NCBI GenBank assembly: GCA_963785245.1
Contig: CAWAUO010000017.1
Span: forward strand, 85,126-149,125
DNA from: JAHEEL01 sp963785245
GTDB taxonomy: Bacteria; Actinomycetota; Acidimicrobiia; Spongiisociales; UBA5794
Direction of reading: 5' to 3'
DNA length: 64,000 nucleotides
Positions 33,434-41,342 of the stretch are shown in pieces. The translations under genes and the position numbers were made by a program. Position 1 is the first letter of the stretch. Each line of letters begins with the position of its first letter. A model generated the notes under the pieces. It saw only the letters and a program-made list of their open reading frames with translations, was not told the origin of the DNA and searched no databases.

Positions 33434-33867
33434 GCCTCTCGCTTGCGTTCGCAATCGACGATCTCTATCGAGATGTGGTCATGGACCCGGACCGTTGGGG
33501 TGACGAGGCGTACGCCGAATGGCTGGAGAACGTGGCGATCGACGCCCAGTCGATCGACAAGGTGACGGCTCGGTCGCTGCGCCGAGCGATCCGGATCGCA
33601 GGGAAGCTCCAGAAGTTCTGGTCGTCGCCAGACGCCGCTCGCTACCGGGGCGAACCATCGTGGGAGACCCGGGTGGACATCGCCGTCGGCATCCCCGCGT
33701 GGCGCCCGGGCCTTGAACTTGCCGAGCGGGACTTCGAGGAGTCGCCATCACAGGACGGCTTCGACGAGGTGCGCCGCCGGTTTCGTATCGTGAACGGGGC
33801 CACCTGGATGGAGGGCGTCGACTACGAAACATGGGCCGACGTCGACCCCAACAGCCGGAACCGGTAG
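33430..33867 (+). CDS. Hypothetical protein coupled to the class IV aminotransferase
   Basis: A 145-residue soluble protein I do not recognise. It has a helical N-terminal half (SLAFAIDDLYRDVVMDPDRWGDEAYAEWLENV), a basic middle (RSLRRAIRIAGKLQKFW) and a C-terminal RIVNGATWMEGVDYETWADV. The ATG overlaps the aminotransferase stop (ATGA), so it is cotranslated with it and may modify or partner that enzyme. Confidence 0.75.
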   Translation: MSLSLAFAIDDLYRDVVMDPDRWGDEAYAEWLENVAIDAQSIDKVTARSLRRAIRIAGKLQKFWSSPDAARYRGEPSWETRVDIAVGIPAWRPGLELAERDFEESPSQDGFDEVRRRFRIVNGATWMEGVDYETWADVDPNSRNR

Positions 33868-33878
33868 AATCCGCGCAC

Positions 33879-34385
33879 ATGGCAGCGAGAATCCTTCTCA
33901 TGGCGGCGATGGCGATGGTCATTGCGTCGTGCTCGTCTTCGAGCGAAGAGACCACCACGACCGCGCCGACGACGACGACAACAACAACGATCCCCGCGAC
34001 CACGACGACCACGACCGCGCCGACGACCACCACGACGGTCCCTCAGGAGCCCCCGCCGTTCCCTGAGTATCAAATCGTCGAACGGATCGTCGTCCCCGAG
34101 ACGGGCGACACCGTGGTGCTCCTGCTCGACCCGGCTTCATACACGAGTCTCTCGGATCTCGACATCTACGAGGTGATCGCGGATGCGGCGGATCGGTTCC
34201 CCCCAATCTTCCTTGCTCACGTCGTCGACTCACCCGTAGCCGCCGAAGCGGTGTTGCTTGAAGAACCGGACGAGGGACAGCAACGCATCCTCGAAGTCCA
34301 CTACCTCGCTCGACTCGAAGACGGATTCCGCATCGTGTACCTGGGACCGTTCGAGGATTCGGGGACCGCGGTCCTGGGGTCCTGA
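33879..34385 (+). CDS. Small Thr-rich lipoprotein
   Basis: The 168-residue product has a signal peptide with lipobox IASC at about residues 15-18, a Thr-run linker (about 25-53) and a globular domain of about 110 residues with no recognised family (YQIVERIVVPETGDTVVLLLD, RFPPIFLAHVVDSP). It is probably anchored to the outer face of the membrane. TAGAAT (33865-33870) lies eight bases before the ATG. Confidence 0.8.
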   Translation: MAARILLMAAMAMVIASCSSSSEETTTTAPTTTTTTTIPATTTTTTAPTTTTTVPQEPPPFPEYQIVERIVVPETGDTVVLLLDPASYTSLSDLDIYEVIADAADRFPPIFLAHVVDSPVAAEAVLLEEPDEGQQRILEVHYLARLEDGFRIVYLGPFEDSGTAVLGS

Positions 34386-34400
34386 GTCGGCGGTCCTGAG

Positions 34401-34424
34401 GAGGAGCTGAGTAGCCGAGTACCG
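34401..34424. repeat. Octamer array GAGNAGCN
   Basis: GAGGAGCT, GAGTAGCC, GAGTACCG in tandem, 15 bases after the lipoprotein stop. The rest of the gap up to mgtE holds only GC-rich inverted stretches (CTCCGCTCCTCCG near 34482) that could pair with the array. Confidence 0.65.
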
Positions 34425-34520
34425 AACCGACCGCGAACTGCGGCACGGCTGCGGCGCCGGAGAACGGCGGTTCCCCCGACTTCCTCCGCTCCTCCGCCAC
34501 TCATCCGGGCTCGTACCTCG

Positions 34521-35927
34521 CTACAACAGAATCGCGGCCGTGATCAGGAAGCTGGCGAAGCTCACGAGGTCGGTGGTCATGGTGAGGAAGATGTTCGAGG
34601 CGAGTGCCGGATCCTGACCGAGACGACGCAGGATGATTGGGATGCTTGCTCCGACGACTCCCCCGGTGCTGATCGATACGATCACGGACACGAACAGGAT
34701 CGCGGCGATCTGCCACGGGTCCACACCGGTCGCAGTTCCGAAGAGTCTGACGGTGATTGCGCCGACGATGGCTGCCAGGATCGCGATGGCGATCGCATCA
34801 ATCGCAGTGACCGCCATCTCTCGGCGAACTGCCCGGCGCGCGCGGCCCCTGGGAAGGTCGCCGATCGCGATGGAGCGGATGATGACGGCGAGGCTCTGCG
34901 CACCGGAGTTGCCGCCGAGGAGCGCAACCAGCGGCATGTATGCAGCGAGGATGACGGCGCCCGCCAGTACCGACTCGAACTGGGCGATCACAAAGGCGAG
35001 AACCACCCCGACCACCAGGTTGAACGCAATCCAGGGCAGACGGCGACGCACCGACACGGAGACCGGCGTGAAGATCGTCTCCTCCTCGCCGGCGCCCACC
35101 ATCAGGGCAATGTCTTCACCGGCCTCGGCCTGGATCGCTTCGAGCGCCTCCGAGACCTTGACCATCCCAACCAAGCGACCGTCGTCGCTGACCACGGGGA
35201 TGGCGAGCAAGTGGTAGCGCTGCATCAGTTCGGCAACAACCTCCCGGTCCGTCAATGGGTTCACCGAGACCGGGTCGGCCAGCATCACATCCTCGAGCGC
35301 ATCGGCTGGGCGGGCGAACACGATGTCACGGAACGACACGACGCCTCGGAGGAGGCCCCGATCGTCGGTGACGTAGACGTACGCCAGGTTCGATCCGAGT
35401 TGCTCGTGGAGGCGACGCAATGCCTCGATGGATTCACCTGCAGGGGCCCCGGCGGGGAGGACGGCGAAGTCGGTGGTCATCATGCCGCCCGCCGTGTCGG
35501 CGGCGTATGCGAGGAGGTTCAGGATCTCGGCAGCTGCATCCTTGTCGAGGGCCGCGAGCACTGCAGTACGGCCCTCTGGATCCAGGACGGCGATCACGTC
35601 GGCCGCCTGATCGGCGTCCATCATCGCGATCATCTCGGCCGCTCGTGCGGGGCTGATTGCCTCGAGGACGTCGGCAGCCGCCTCGGGCCGCATTTCGTCG
35701 AGAACCTCGCCGGCGTCGTCCGGGTCGAGATCCTTGAGGAGATCGGCAGCACCTTCCTCCTCCAGTGCCTCGAGGATGTCGGCAGCGTTCTCCGGCGTGG
35801 ATTCCGCGATCTCCTCCCACTCGTCTTGGTGCACGTCGAGGTAGGCCTCGGCCTCGTCGGGGCGCCGACGAGCGAGGTCTCTGAGCGTCTCGGTGACGTT
35901 CCGCGGGCGCGGGAATCTCAGGCGCAT
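34521..35927 (-). CDS. mgtE: Magnesium transporter MgtE
   Basis: The 468-residue product has the three MgtE parts: an N-domain of helical repeats (ENAADILEALEEEGAADLLKDLDPDDAGEVLDEM region, about 35-150), a pair of CBS domains (ADFAVLPAGAPAGESIEALRRL to AEAGEDIA), and five membrane helices with RLPWIAFNLVVG and ALLGGNSGAQSLAVIIRSIA, the conserved pore stretch. It is a Mg2+-gated channel. Length is normal for the family. Confidence 0.96.
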   Translation of the reverse strand: MRLRFPRPRNVTETLRDLARRRPDEAEAYLDVHQDEWEEIAESTPENAADILEALEEEGAADLLKDLDPDDAGEVLDEMRPEAAADVLEAISPARAAEMIAMMDADQAADVIAVLDPEGRTAVLAALDKDAAAEILNLLAYAADTAGGMMTTDFAVLPAGAPAGESIEALRRLHEQLGSNLAYVYVTDDRGLLRGVVSFRDIVFARPADALEDVMLADPVSVNPLTDREVVAELMQRYHLLAIPVVSDDGRLVGMVKVSEALEAIQAEAGEDIALMVGAGEEETIFTPVSVSVRRRLPWIAFNLVVGVVLAFVIAQFESVLAGAVILAAYMPLVALLGGNSGAQSLAVIIRSIAIGDLPRGRARRAVRREMAVTAIDAIAIAILAAIVGAITVRLFGTATGVDPWQIAAILFVSVIVSISTGGVVGASIPIILRRLGQDPALASNIFLTMTTDLVSFASFLITAAILL

Positions 35928-35980
35928 GACATGCGCAGCCTATCGCTTGACGGCCGGAGCCGAATCGACTCCGGAACTGG

Positions 35981-36032
35981 GCATGCCCCCACGGGGGGAG
36001 AGGGGGCATGCGCGACCGGTCCGGCGGACCGG
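35981..36032. terminator. Two strong hairpins between selD and mgtE
   Basis: GCATGCCCCC (35981-35990) pairs with GGGGGCATGC (36002-36011), and CCGGTCC (36016-36022) pairs with GGACCGG (36026-36032). They lie just after the selD stop on the same strand and before mgtE. There is no U-run; they may end selD transcription or form part of the mgtE leader. I see no M-box. Confidence 0.5.
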
Positions 36033-36080
36033 CGGTAGTTTGAGCGTAGCAAATGGATACCACCGACACCGGCGGCTTCG

Positions 36081-37127
36081 CTAGCGGACCGTGACCAGTG
36101 GATCGGCACCTGCGAGCGCAACCCGGCCGATGACGGCAGCGAGGTCCCCACCATCGGTGATCCCGGCAACGAGCGCTGGGAGATCGGCCTCCGGCACGGC
36201 GAGGAGCAGTCCGCCGCTCGTCTGTGCGTCGGCCAGCAACGTCCGCATCTCTGGCGGTAGCGCACCGAAGTCCACGATCGATTCGACCGAGCGGTGATTT
36301 CGCTTCGTGCCGCCCGGCACAGTGCCGTCGGCCGCGATATCGAGCGCGCCCTCGAGGACAGGGATCGCCGAGGCGTCGAGAACGGCGGAGACGTCGCTCG
36401 CCCGGAGCATTTCCACGAGGTGACCGAGGAGACCGAATCCGGTGACATCGGTGCCGGCACGCACACCGGACTCGACGGCGGCGCGGGATGCCGATGCGTT
36501 CAGCCTTCGCATGGTTGCGATCGCTGCTTCCTGCGCCCTCGCCGGGGCAACGCCGCTCTTGATCGCGGTTGCAATGAGGCCGGTTCCGAGTGCCTTGGTC
36601 AGGACCAGCACATCACCGGCACGGGCGGCGTCGTTCGTGATCATGCGATCCGGTCGGACGGTACCGGTGATGGCAAACCCGAACTTCGGCGTCCGGTCGT
36701 CGATCGAGTGGCCGCCAACCAGCGTGCACCGTGCCTCGGTCAGCACCTCCACCGCGCCGTCGATGACATCGGCTGCAGCACTCCACGGCAGTTCTCCTCG
36801 CGGCCACGACAGCAGTTGGAGCGCCGTCAGCGGTGTGCCGCCCATCGCGTAGACATCGGACAATGCGTTGGCGGCGGCGATGCGGCCCCACTCGGCCGGG
36901 TCGTCAACGATCGGCGTGAAGAAGTCGACGGTCTGGACGAGCGCGAGGTCTTCGGAGATGCGGTAGACGGCGGCGTCATCCGACCCCGCGATCCCGACGA
37001 GGAGATTCGGGTGTTCGGTGATCTCGCTCCCAGGCAAACGGCGCAGAACCTGCGCCAGCTCGTCAGCTCCGAGCTTGCATGCTCAGCCGGATCCGTGGCT
37101 GTACGACGTGAGACGGATGAATTCCAT
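36081..37127 (-). CDS. selD: Selenide, water dikinase; selenocysteine-containing (TGA at 37083-37085 recoded)
   Basis: The 348-residue product is selenophosphate synthetase: NLLVGIAGSDDAAVYRI, QTVDFFTPIVDDPAEWGRIAAANALSDVYAMGG, VGGHSIDD, MTDVTGFGLLGHL-like GTDVTGFGLLGHLVEM and DAQTSGGLLLAV. Conventional calling starts at TTG 37037 and loses the N-terminus. Reading through an in-frame TGA upstream restores the family start (IRLTSYSHGSG-U-ACKLG, residue 15 = Sec), aligned with the catalytic Cys17 of E. coli SelD (HGAGCGCK). A SECIS-like hairpin follows and tRNA-Sec is encoded at 56.4 kb. The ATG at 37127 is seven bases after TACGAT. Confidence 0.92.
37040..37056 (-). promoter_or_regulatory. Bacterial SECIS hairpin in selD
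   Basis: On the selD strand GGCGCAGGTTCTGCGCC folds into a 6-7 bp stem with an apical GGU-containing loop. It begins 27 bases after the UGA. The E. coli fdhF SECIS upper stem-loop is GGUUGCAGGUCUGCACC, so the GCAGGU...CUGC apex is nearly the same. The loop falls within the 16-37 base window usual for bacterial SECIS elements bound by SelB. Confidence 0.8.
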
Positions 37128-37186
37128 TCACGGCATCGTAGCGATGGTCGCTTGCGGGGAACGCGGCCTCGGTGCAGACTCTCGCC

Positions 37187-37627
37187 ATGGTCGACAACAG
37201 TCAACGCCGCCTGGAGGCGATTTCTCGCTCGATCGGCATCGGATCTCTGGACCGTCACATCTTCCTGTGTGCCGACCAGTCGACGCCTCGCTGCTCGACG
37301 GCAGAGGAGAGCCAGGCGGTCTGGCGTCACCTGAAGCGGCGGCTGAAGGATCTTGGCCTGGTCTCGGCTCCCGCGCCATGGCGCGGGATCGATCTCGACG
37401 AACCGCCGCCGGACGATGGTGGCACCGGGGGCGCGGTCCTCCGCTCCAAGGTCGACTGCTTCCGTGTGTGCGAACGCGGCCCGATCGCCGTCGTCTATCC
37501 GGACGGCGTCTGGTACCACTCGGTCACCGTCGACGTCATCGACCGCATCATCGATGAACACCTGGTTGGGGGAGTCCCGGTCGAGGAGTACGTGTTCGCG
37601 GTGGATCCGATGGGAGTAGCTGAGTAG
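37187..37627 (+). CDS. Thioredoxin-like (2Fe-2S) ferredoxin
   Basis: The 146-residue product has CADQSTPRC early and CFRVC later (DCFRVCERGPIAVVYPDGVWY), the four-cysteine pattern of shethna-type thioredoxin-fold ferredoxins, followed by VDVIDRIIDEHLVGG. It would carry electrons. I chose ATG 37187 (TTGCGG-N17-CAGACT ends six bases before it); a GTG five codons upstream is possible. It is divergent from selD with a 59-base shared promoter region. Its stop codon lies inside an octamer repeat. Confidence 0.88.
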   Translation: MVDNSQRRLEAISRSIGIGSLDRHIFLCADQSTPRCSTAEESQAVWRHLKRRLKDLGLVSAPAPWRGIDLDEPPPDDGGTGGAVLRSKVDCFRVCERGPIAVVYPDGVWYHSVTVDVIDRIIDEHLVGGVPVEEYVFAVDPMGVAE

Positions 37628-37645
37628 CTGAGCAACCAAGTAGCT
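37614..37645. repeat. Octamer array GAGTAGCT
   Basis: GAGTAGCT twice, then GAGCAACC and AAGTAGCT. The second unit supplies the TAG stop of the ferredoxin gene. Complementary GCTACTCGGCTAC lies at 37696-37708, so the region can form a long hairpin between the convergent genes. Confidence 0.75.
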
Positions 37646-37704
37646 GAGGAAGCCCGCCTAGCCCTGGGCGTGGCCATTGAGTCTCGCCGCACTCTGCTAC
37701 TCGG

Positions 37705-38442
37705 CTACGTACCAGAGTTCAGCATCCCCAACGCTCGCTCAACCACCGTCTCCGGGTCGTCTCTGTGGATCGAGTGGCCGGTGCCCGGAACTTCTTCGAA
37801 GGTCAGGTTCTCGCCGTCCGCGCTGTGTCGGGCGAAGGCGGCGGCGGTGTAGAGAGGCTCCTCCTCGGCGCCAAGGAGGTGAACGGGGGCGGGGATTCGG
37901 GAGAGTTCGGCACCGAGACCCCAACCACGGTTGTCGGAGAAGCTCCGATTCATGACGTCAACGGACGTGGCGCGGAGGGCGTCGCTTTTCCGCTCTGCAT
38001 CCTCCCTGCTCCAGTGGGGGCGATCGGCCAGGAGTTGCTCGATCGTCGGCGGATCGCTGACGTCGGCAACGAGCTCGGCGCGCACCGTCTCGGCGGCGGC
38101 GGGGTCGAAGTCGATTGCCGGGTCGATCAGGAGGTATGCGGCGGCGAAGTCCGGCTTGAGCGAGGCCGCCCGGACGGCCGTAGCGCCACCGAGCGAGTGC
38201 CCGATCACCAGCGGCCACGGTCCCGGGCAGGTCTCGACCACGTCGGACGCATAGCCGTCGAGGCTGTACTCGCCGGCATGGCCGCTCTCTCCGTGGCCGC
38301 GCAGGTCGAGTGCGATTGATGAGTATCCGGCGGCAGCGAGCATCGCTCCGATCTGCCACCAGACGGGTCCGGCCGAGCTGAGACCGTGGAGGAGTAGCAC
38401 GGTCGGAGTGTCCGGGCCGAATCGACGCGTATGGAGTCTCAT
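37705..38442 (-). CDS. Alpha/beta hydrolase
   Basis: The 245-residue product shows LLLHGLSSAGPVWW (oxyanion hole), LDLRGHGES, VIGHSLGGATAV (nucleophile Ser) and GTGHSIHRDDPE (catalytic His). The substrate is unknown. I prefer the ATG at 38442 over a GTG four codons upstream because that GTG lies within the TAGAGT -10 hexamer. It is divergent from a second hydrolase. Confidence 0.87.
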   Translation of the reverse strand: MRLHTRRFGPDTPTVLLLHGLSSAGPVWWQIGAMLAAAGYSSIALDLRGHGESGHAGEYSLDGYASDVVETCPGPWPLVIGHSLGGATAVRAASLKPDFAAAYLLIDPAIDFDPAAAETVRAELVADVSDPPTIEQLLADRPHWSREDAERKSDALRATSVDVMNRSFSDNRGWGLGAELSRIPAPVHLLGAEEEPLYTAAAFARHSADGENLTFEEVPGTGHSIHRDDPETVVERALGMLNSGT

Positions 38443-38495
38443 GAGGGCCGTCACTCTACCTACCGCTGGATCGGCCGGACCTCTACGATTCGCCG

Positions 38496-39413
38496 GTGAG
38501 GTTCATACGAAGACTGCTCGGCGCCGTCGGACTCGGCTGGGTGCTGTGGCGCTTGCTCGGCCCCGAGGTCGAACCGGAATTCAAGGGTGAACAGGAACGC
38601 CCGCTCACCATCCCCGGACGCACGGTACTCGTCGGTGAGCGCGAGTTCTTCATACGCGAAGCCGGATCCGAATCGGCCCCGCCGCTCGTGCTCATGCACG
38701 GATGGGGCTTCGACGGTGAGATGACCTACTACAAGATGATCCCGGCGCTCGCCGAGCGCTACCGAGTGATCGTCCCCGACCATCGGAACCACGGGAAGTC
38801 GGATCGGATACGCGGACCCGTCGAAATAGCCGACCTCGCCCTCGAGACGATTGGGGTCCTCGACGCACTCGGCTGCGAGCGGTTCGACGTCTTCGGCTAT
38901 TCCCTCGGTGGCATGGCCGCCCAGGTCCTGGCCTACCGATACCCCGACCGTGTCCGGCGACTTGTCCTCGCCGGCACGGCCGCCTATCCCGTCGACCGTC
39001 TGCGCATCCCCACTCGTTTCGTCTTCTGGATCTCGCGAGCGGTGGCGAGGCTGTCGAAGAAGGAAGTGGTCATTCTGACGTATCGGTATCTGCTGCGGTC
39101 CGGGATCGTCGAGGCGAGGCACGCCAGGTGGTTCTGGGCAGCGATGCTCAACCGTGACCCGACCCTCTACTACGAATCGGGAAAGGCGGCATGGAGGTTC
39201 GACTCGCGGGCGTGGGTCGGTCAGATCGACGTGCCGACGATGGTGATCATCCCGACCAACGACCAGATCGTTGCAACCCGCACCCAGTACGAGCTTGCGA
39301 ACCTGATTGATCCGGACCGAGTTGTCGAGATTCCCGGCGTCGGTCACGAGTCGATCATGTCCCGGTCCGAAGAGTACGTCGCGGCCATCGATTCGTTCCT
39401 CAGCGACGACTGA
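38496..39413 (+). CDS. Alpha/beta hydrolase with N-terminal hydrophobic segment
   Basis: The 305-residue product has a hydrophobic N-terminal stretch (LLGAVGLGWVLWRLLG) that may anchor it, then VLMHGWGFDGEM, VPDHRNHGKSD, FGYSLGGMAAQVLAY (nucleophile) and GVGHESIMSRSEE (His). Function unknown. TACGAT ends six bases before the GTG start, so the message is probably leaderless. Confidence 0.87.
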   Translation: MRFIRRLLGAVGLGWVLWRLLGPEVEPEFKGEQERPLTIPGRTVLVGEREFFIREAGSESAPPLVLMHGWGFDGEMTYYKMIPALAERYRVIVPDHRNHGKSDRIRGPVEIADLALETIGVLDALGCERFDVFGYSLGGMAAQVLAYRYPDRVRRLVLAGTAAYPVDRLRIPTRFVFWISRAVARLSKKEVVILTYRYLLRSGIVEARHARWFWAAMLNRDPTLYYESGKAAWRFDSRAWVGQIDVPTMVIIPTNDQIVATRTQYELANLIDPDRVVEIPGVGHESIMSRSEEYVAAIDSFLSDD

Positions 39414-39424
39414 GGCCGACGCCT

Positions 39425-40204
39425 TCAGGCGATGCCGAAGCCGGCGAGGGCCGCGACCAGCGCTTCTGGAGCGTCCAGGATCACGTTGTGGCCTGCGCCG
39501 TCGATCGACATGTGGGACCCCACGGCGGCGGCGTCCGCCATCTCGCGGCCAAGGCGTGTGTATGCCGCGTCGGCGCTGCCCGAGATCGTGAGAAGGGGGA
39601 CCGCGAGATCGGCGATCCGGTTCCCGATGTACGGTTGCGCCCCCTGGCCGATTCCTCGGAGCGCCGACGCGAGGCCGGTCGCCGTGTTGACCGAACGAAC
39701 AGCGCGGTCTCGCCGCTGAGCGTCGTCGCCGACGTGCCCGGTCCCGGCGATTGGTCCGGCAAGCCACTCGTCGAGAAAGGCCTCGACGCCGACGGCTTCG
39801 ATGTGATCCGCGAGACGTTCGTCGCGTGCCCGACGCTGTGCCCGGTCCTCGTCGTCCTCGATTCCCGGAGATGCGGACACCAGCACCAGTCGCTCGACGA
39901 GGTGCGGATGCTCGATCGCGGCGAGGAGCGCCATGCGGCCGCCTTGGGAGTAGCCGACGAGGGGGACCGGTCTGCCGAACGACGCCAGCCATTCTCCGAT
40001 CGCCGCGACCGTCGTGTCGACATCGATGGGGTGGAGGCGGGTGGCTCCGTGGCCCGGTAGGTCCGCGGCGTGGATCTCCAGGCCGTTGGCTGAGAAGGGC
40101 GCAAATTGGGCGCCGGTGAGCGTGAATCCGTGGAGCGCGCAAACCCGGCGCCCGGCGCCAAAGCACCGGACGGCGAGGTCGAGCGGGGGCTTGTCAGCCC
40201 TGAT
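39425..40204 (-). CDS. MenH-like alpha/beta hydrolase without a canonical start codon
   Basis: The frame encodes a complete hydrolase: ALHGFTLTGAQF (oxyanion), AADLPGHGATRLHP, VGYSQGGRMALLAAIEHP (nucleophile Ser), ISGSADAAY, and GAGHNVILDAPE (His). An ATG exists only at 39934, in the middle of the nucleophile elbow, so the true start is upstream. Between the in-frame TGA and that ATG there is no ATG, GTG or TTG; the coordinate given is the AUC at 40204. A 35-codon open frame overlaps this start in another frame, so +1 frameshifting, an AUC start or a sequence error are all possible. Confidence 0.7.
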   Translation of the reverse strand: MRADKPPLDLAVRCFGAGRRVCALHGFTLTGAQFAPFSANGLEIHAADLPGHGATRLHPIDVDTTVAAIGEWLASFGRPVPLVGYSQGGRMALLAAIEHPHLVERLVLVSASPGIEDDEDRAQRRARDERLADHIEAVGVEAFLDEWLAGPIAGTGHVGDDAQRRDRAVRSVNTATGLASALRGIGQGAQPYIGNRIADLAVPLLTISGSADAAYTRLGREMADAAAVGSHMSIDGAGHNVILDAPEALVAALAGFGIA

Positions 40205-40301
40205 CCTCGACCGGGACCTCGACCGTCATCGCCTTGTAGATCTTGAATCCGAGGGCGACCACGACAGCAAGGATGATGAGTCCGAGCAGCGGTTTCTTCA
40301 T
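40194..40301 (-). CDS. 35-residue single-helix membrane protein
   Basis: ATG, two lysines, a hydrophobic helix (LLGLIILAVVVALGF) and a short acidic tail ending at TGA. TATGCT lies six bases before the ATG. It overlaps the start of the downstream hydrolase frame. The size and layout recall actinomycete micro-membrane proteins of the DLW-39 type, but that C-terminal motif is absent. It may be a leader-coupled gene or the true N-terminal anchor of the hydrolase. Confidence 0.55.
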   Translation of the reverse strand: MKKPLLGLIILAVVVALGFKIYKAMTVEVPVEDQG

Positions 40302-40385
40302 GCTCCAAGCATACCCGCCGCCACGCTCACGACTCCGCCCGTTTTCGACTGTGTTGCCGGTCGGGAGATCGGTACCCTGCGAGCC

Positions 40386-41342
40386 GTGGAAACCTCCTCG
40401 GAAGAGCGACGGAACCGATATCGACTTCTCGCGTGGTCGGTGCTCGTGTTCACCGTGCTCGTGATTCTCGGCGGCGCGATCGTTCGGGCCACGGAATCCG
40501 GAGACGGTTGCGGCGCTTCCTGGCCGGCGTGCACCGATCGGATCTTCCCTTCAAACCCGGCCGTCGAGACCGTGATCGAGTTCAGTCACCGGATCACGAG
40601 CGGATTGGCCATTCTCGGAGTCCTCGCGCTCTATCTCCTGGCCCGTCGCCTCTACGCTCATGGTCATCGCGTCCGCCGGGCCGCCGGAGCAGCCTTGATC
40701 CTGATGGGGGTGGAGTCGCTCCTCGGCGCCGGACTGGTGGTCTTCGGCTGGGTCGCCCAGGATGAGTCCATCGCCCGCATGATCGTGGTGCCGCTCCACC
40801 TCACCAACACCTACCTGTTGCTCGGTGCGTCGACGCTGACCGCCTGGTGGGCGTCCGGGAACCCGGGTCCGGGACCGGAGCGCGAGCCAGGCCTGGATCG
40901 ACGCCTCGGCCTTGGAGCCATCGGTCTGCTCCTGGTCGGCGCAATGGGGGCCCTCAACGCCCTCAGCGACACGCTCTACCCCGTGGACAGCTTCTTCTCC
41001 GGCGTCCAGCAGGAACTCGCTGCAGACGCGCCATGGCTGGTGCAGGTCAGGGTGCTCCACCCGGTCGTGGCCATCGCCGCCGGCTTCGGTGTCGCCTACC
41101 TCGTCATGCGCTTGTCCTCCAAGGCCGTCGACCGAACGAAACGGATCGCGGCGGTCATCATGGGACTGGTTGGGATCCAGTTCTTCGCCGGACTCGTGAA
41201 CGTGATGCTTGCGGCCCCGCTCGAGACCCAGGTCATCCACCTCGCCATTGCCGACGCCATGTGGATTGCGTATGTGATATTCGCAGCAGCCCTGCTCGGC
41301 GATCACGCTGATGCCGACCAACCGGCTGAGGAGACTGTGTGA
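40386..41342 (+). CDS. ctaA: Heme A synthase
   Basis: The 318-residue product has eight hydrophobic segments, the extracellular Cys pair GCGASWPAC, and conserved histidines in EFSHRITSG, PLHLTNTYLLL, LHPVVAIAAG and IHLAIADAMW that bind hemes. CtaA oxidises heme O to heme A for cytochrome oxidase. The GTG start is seven bases after TACCCT and is preferred over a longer opening. ctaB overlaps by four bases. Confidence 0.93.
   Translation: METSSEERRNRYRLLAWSVLVFTVLVILGGAIVRATESGDGCGASWPACTDRIFPSNPAVETVIEFSHRITSGLAILGVLALYLLARRLYAHGHRVRRAAGAALILMGVESLLGAGLVVFGWVAQDESIARMIVVPLHLTNTYLLLGASTLTAWWASGNPGPGPEREPGLDRRLGLGAIGLLLVGAMGALNALSDTLYPVDSFFSGVQQELAADAPWLVQVRVLHPVVAIAAGFGVAYLVMRLSSKAVDRTKRIAAVIMGLVGIQFFAGLVNVMLAAPLETQVIHLAIADAMWIAYVIFAAALLGDHADADQPAEETV

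Noticed and set aside
35928..36080. Magnesium riboswitch (M-box or ykoK) ahead of mgtE
   Set aside because: The 153-base region has strong hairpins but none of the conserved M-box core could be recognised, and the hairpins fit a selD terminator as well.
36081..37037. selD starting at TTG 37037
   Set aside because: This start removes the catalytic loop that every SelD has; the in-frame UGA plus SECIS explains the upstream coding sequence.
40194..40301. DLW-39 family micro-protein
   Set aside because: Size and single helix fit, but the characteristic C-terminal DLW motif is missing and gyrA is not adjacent.
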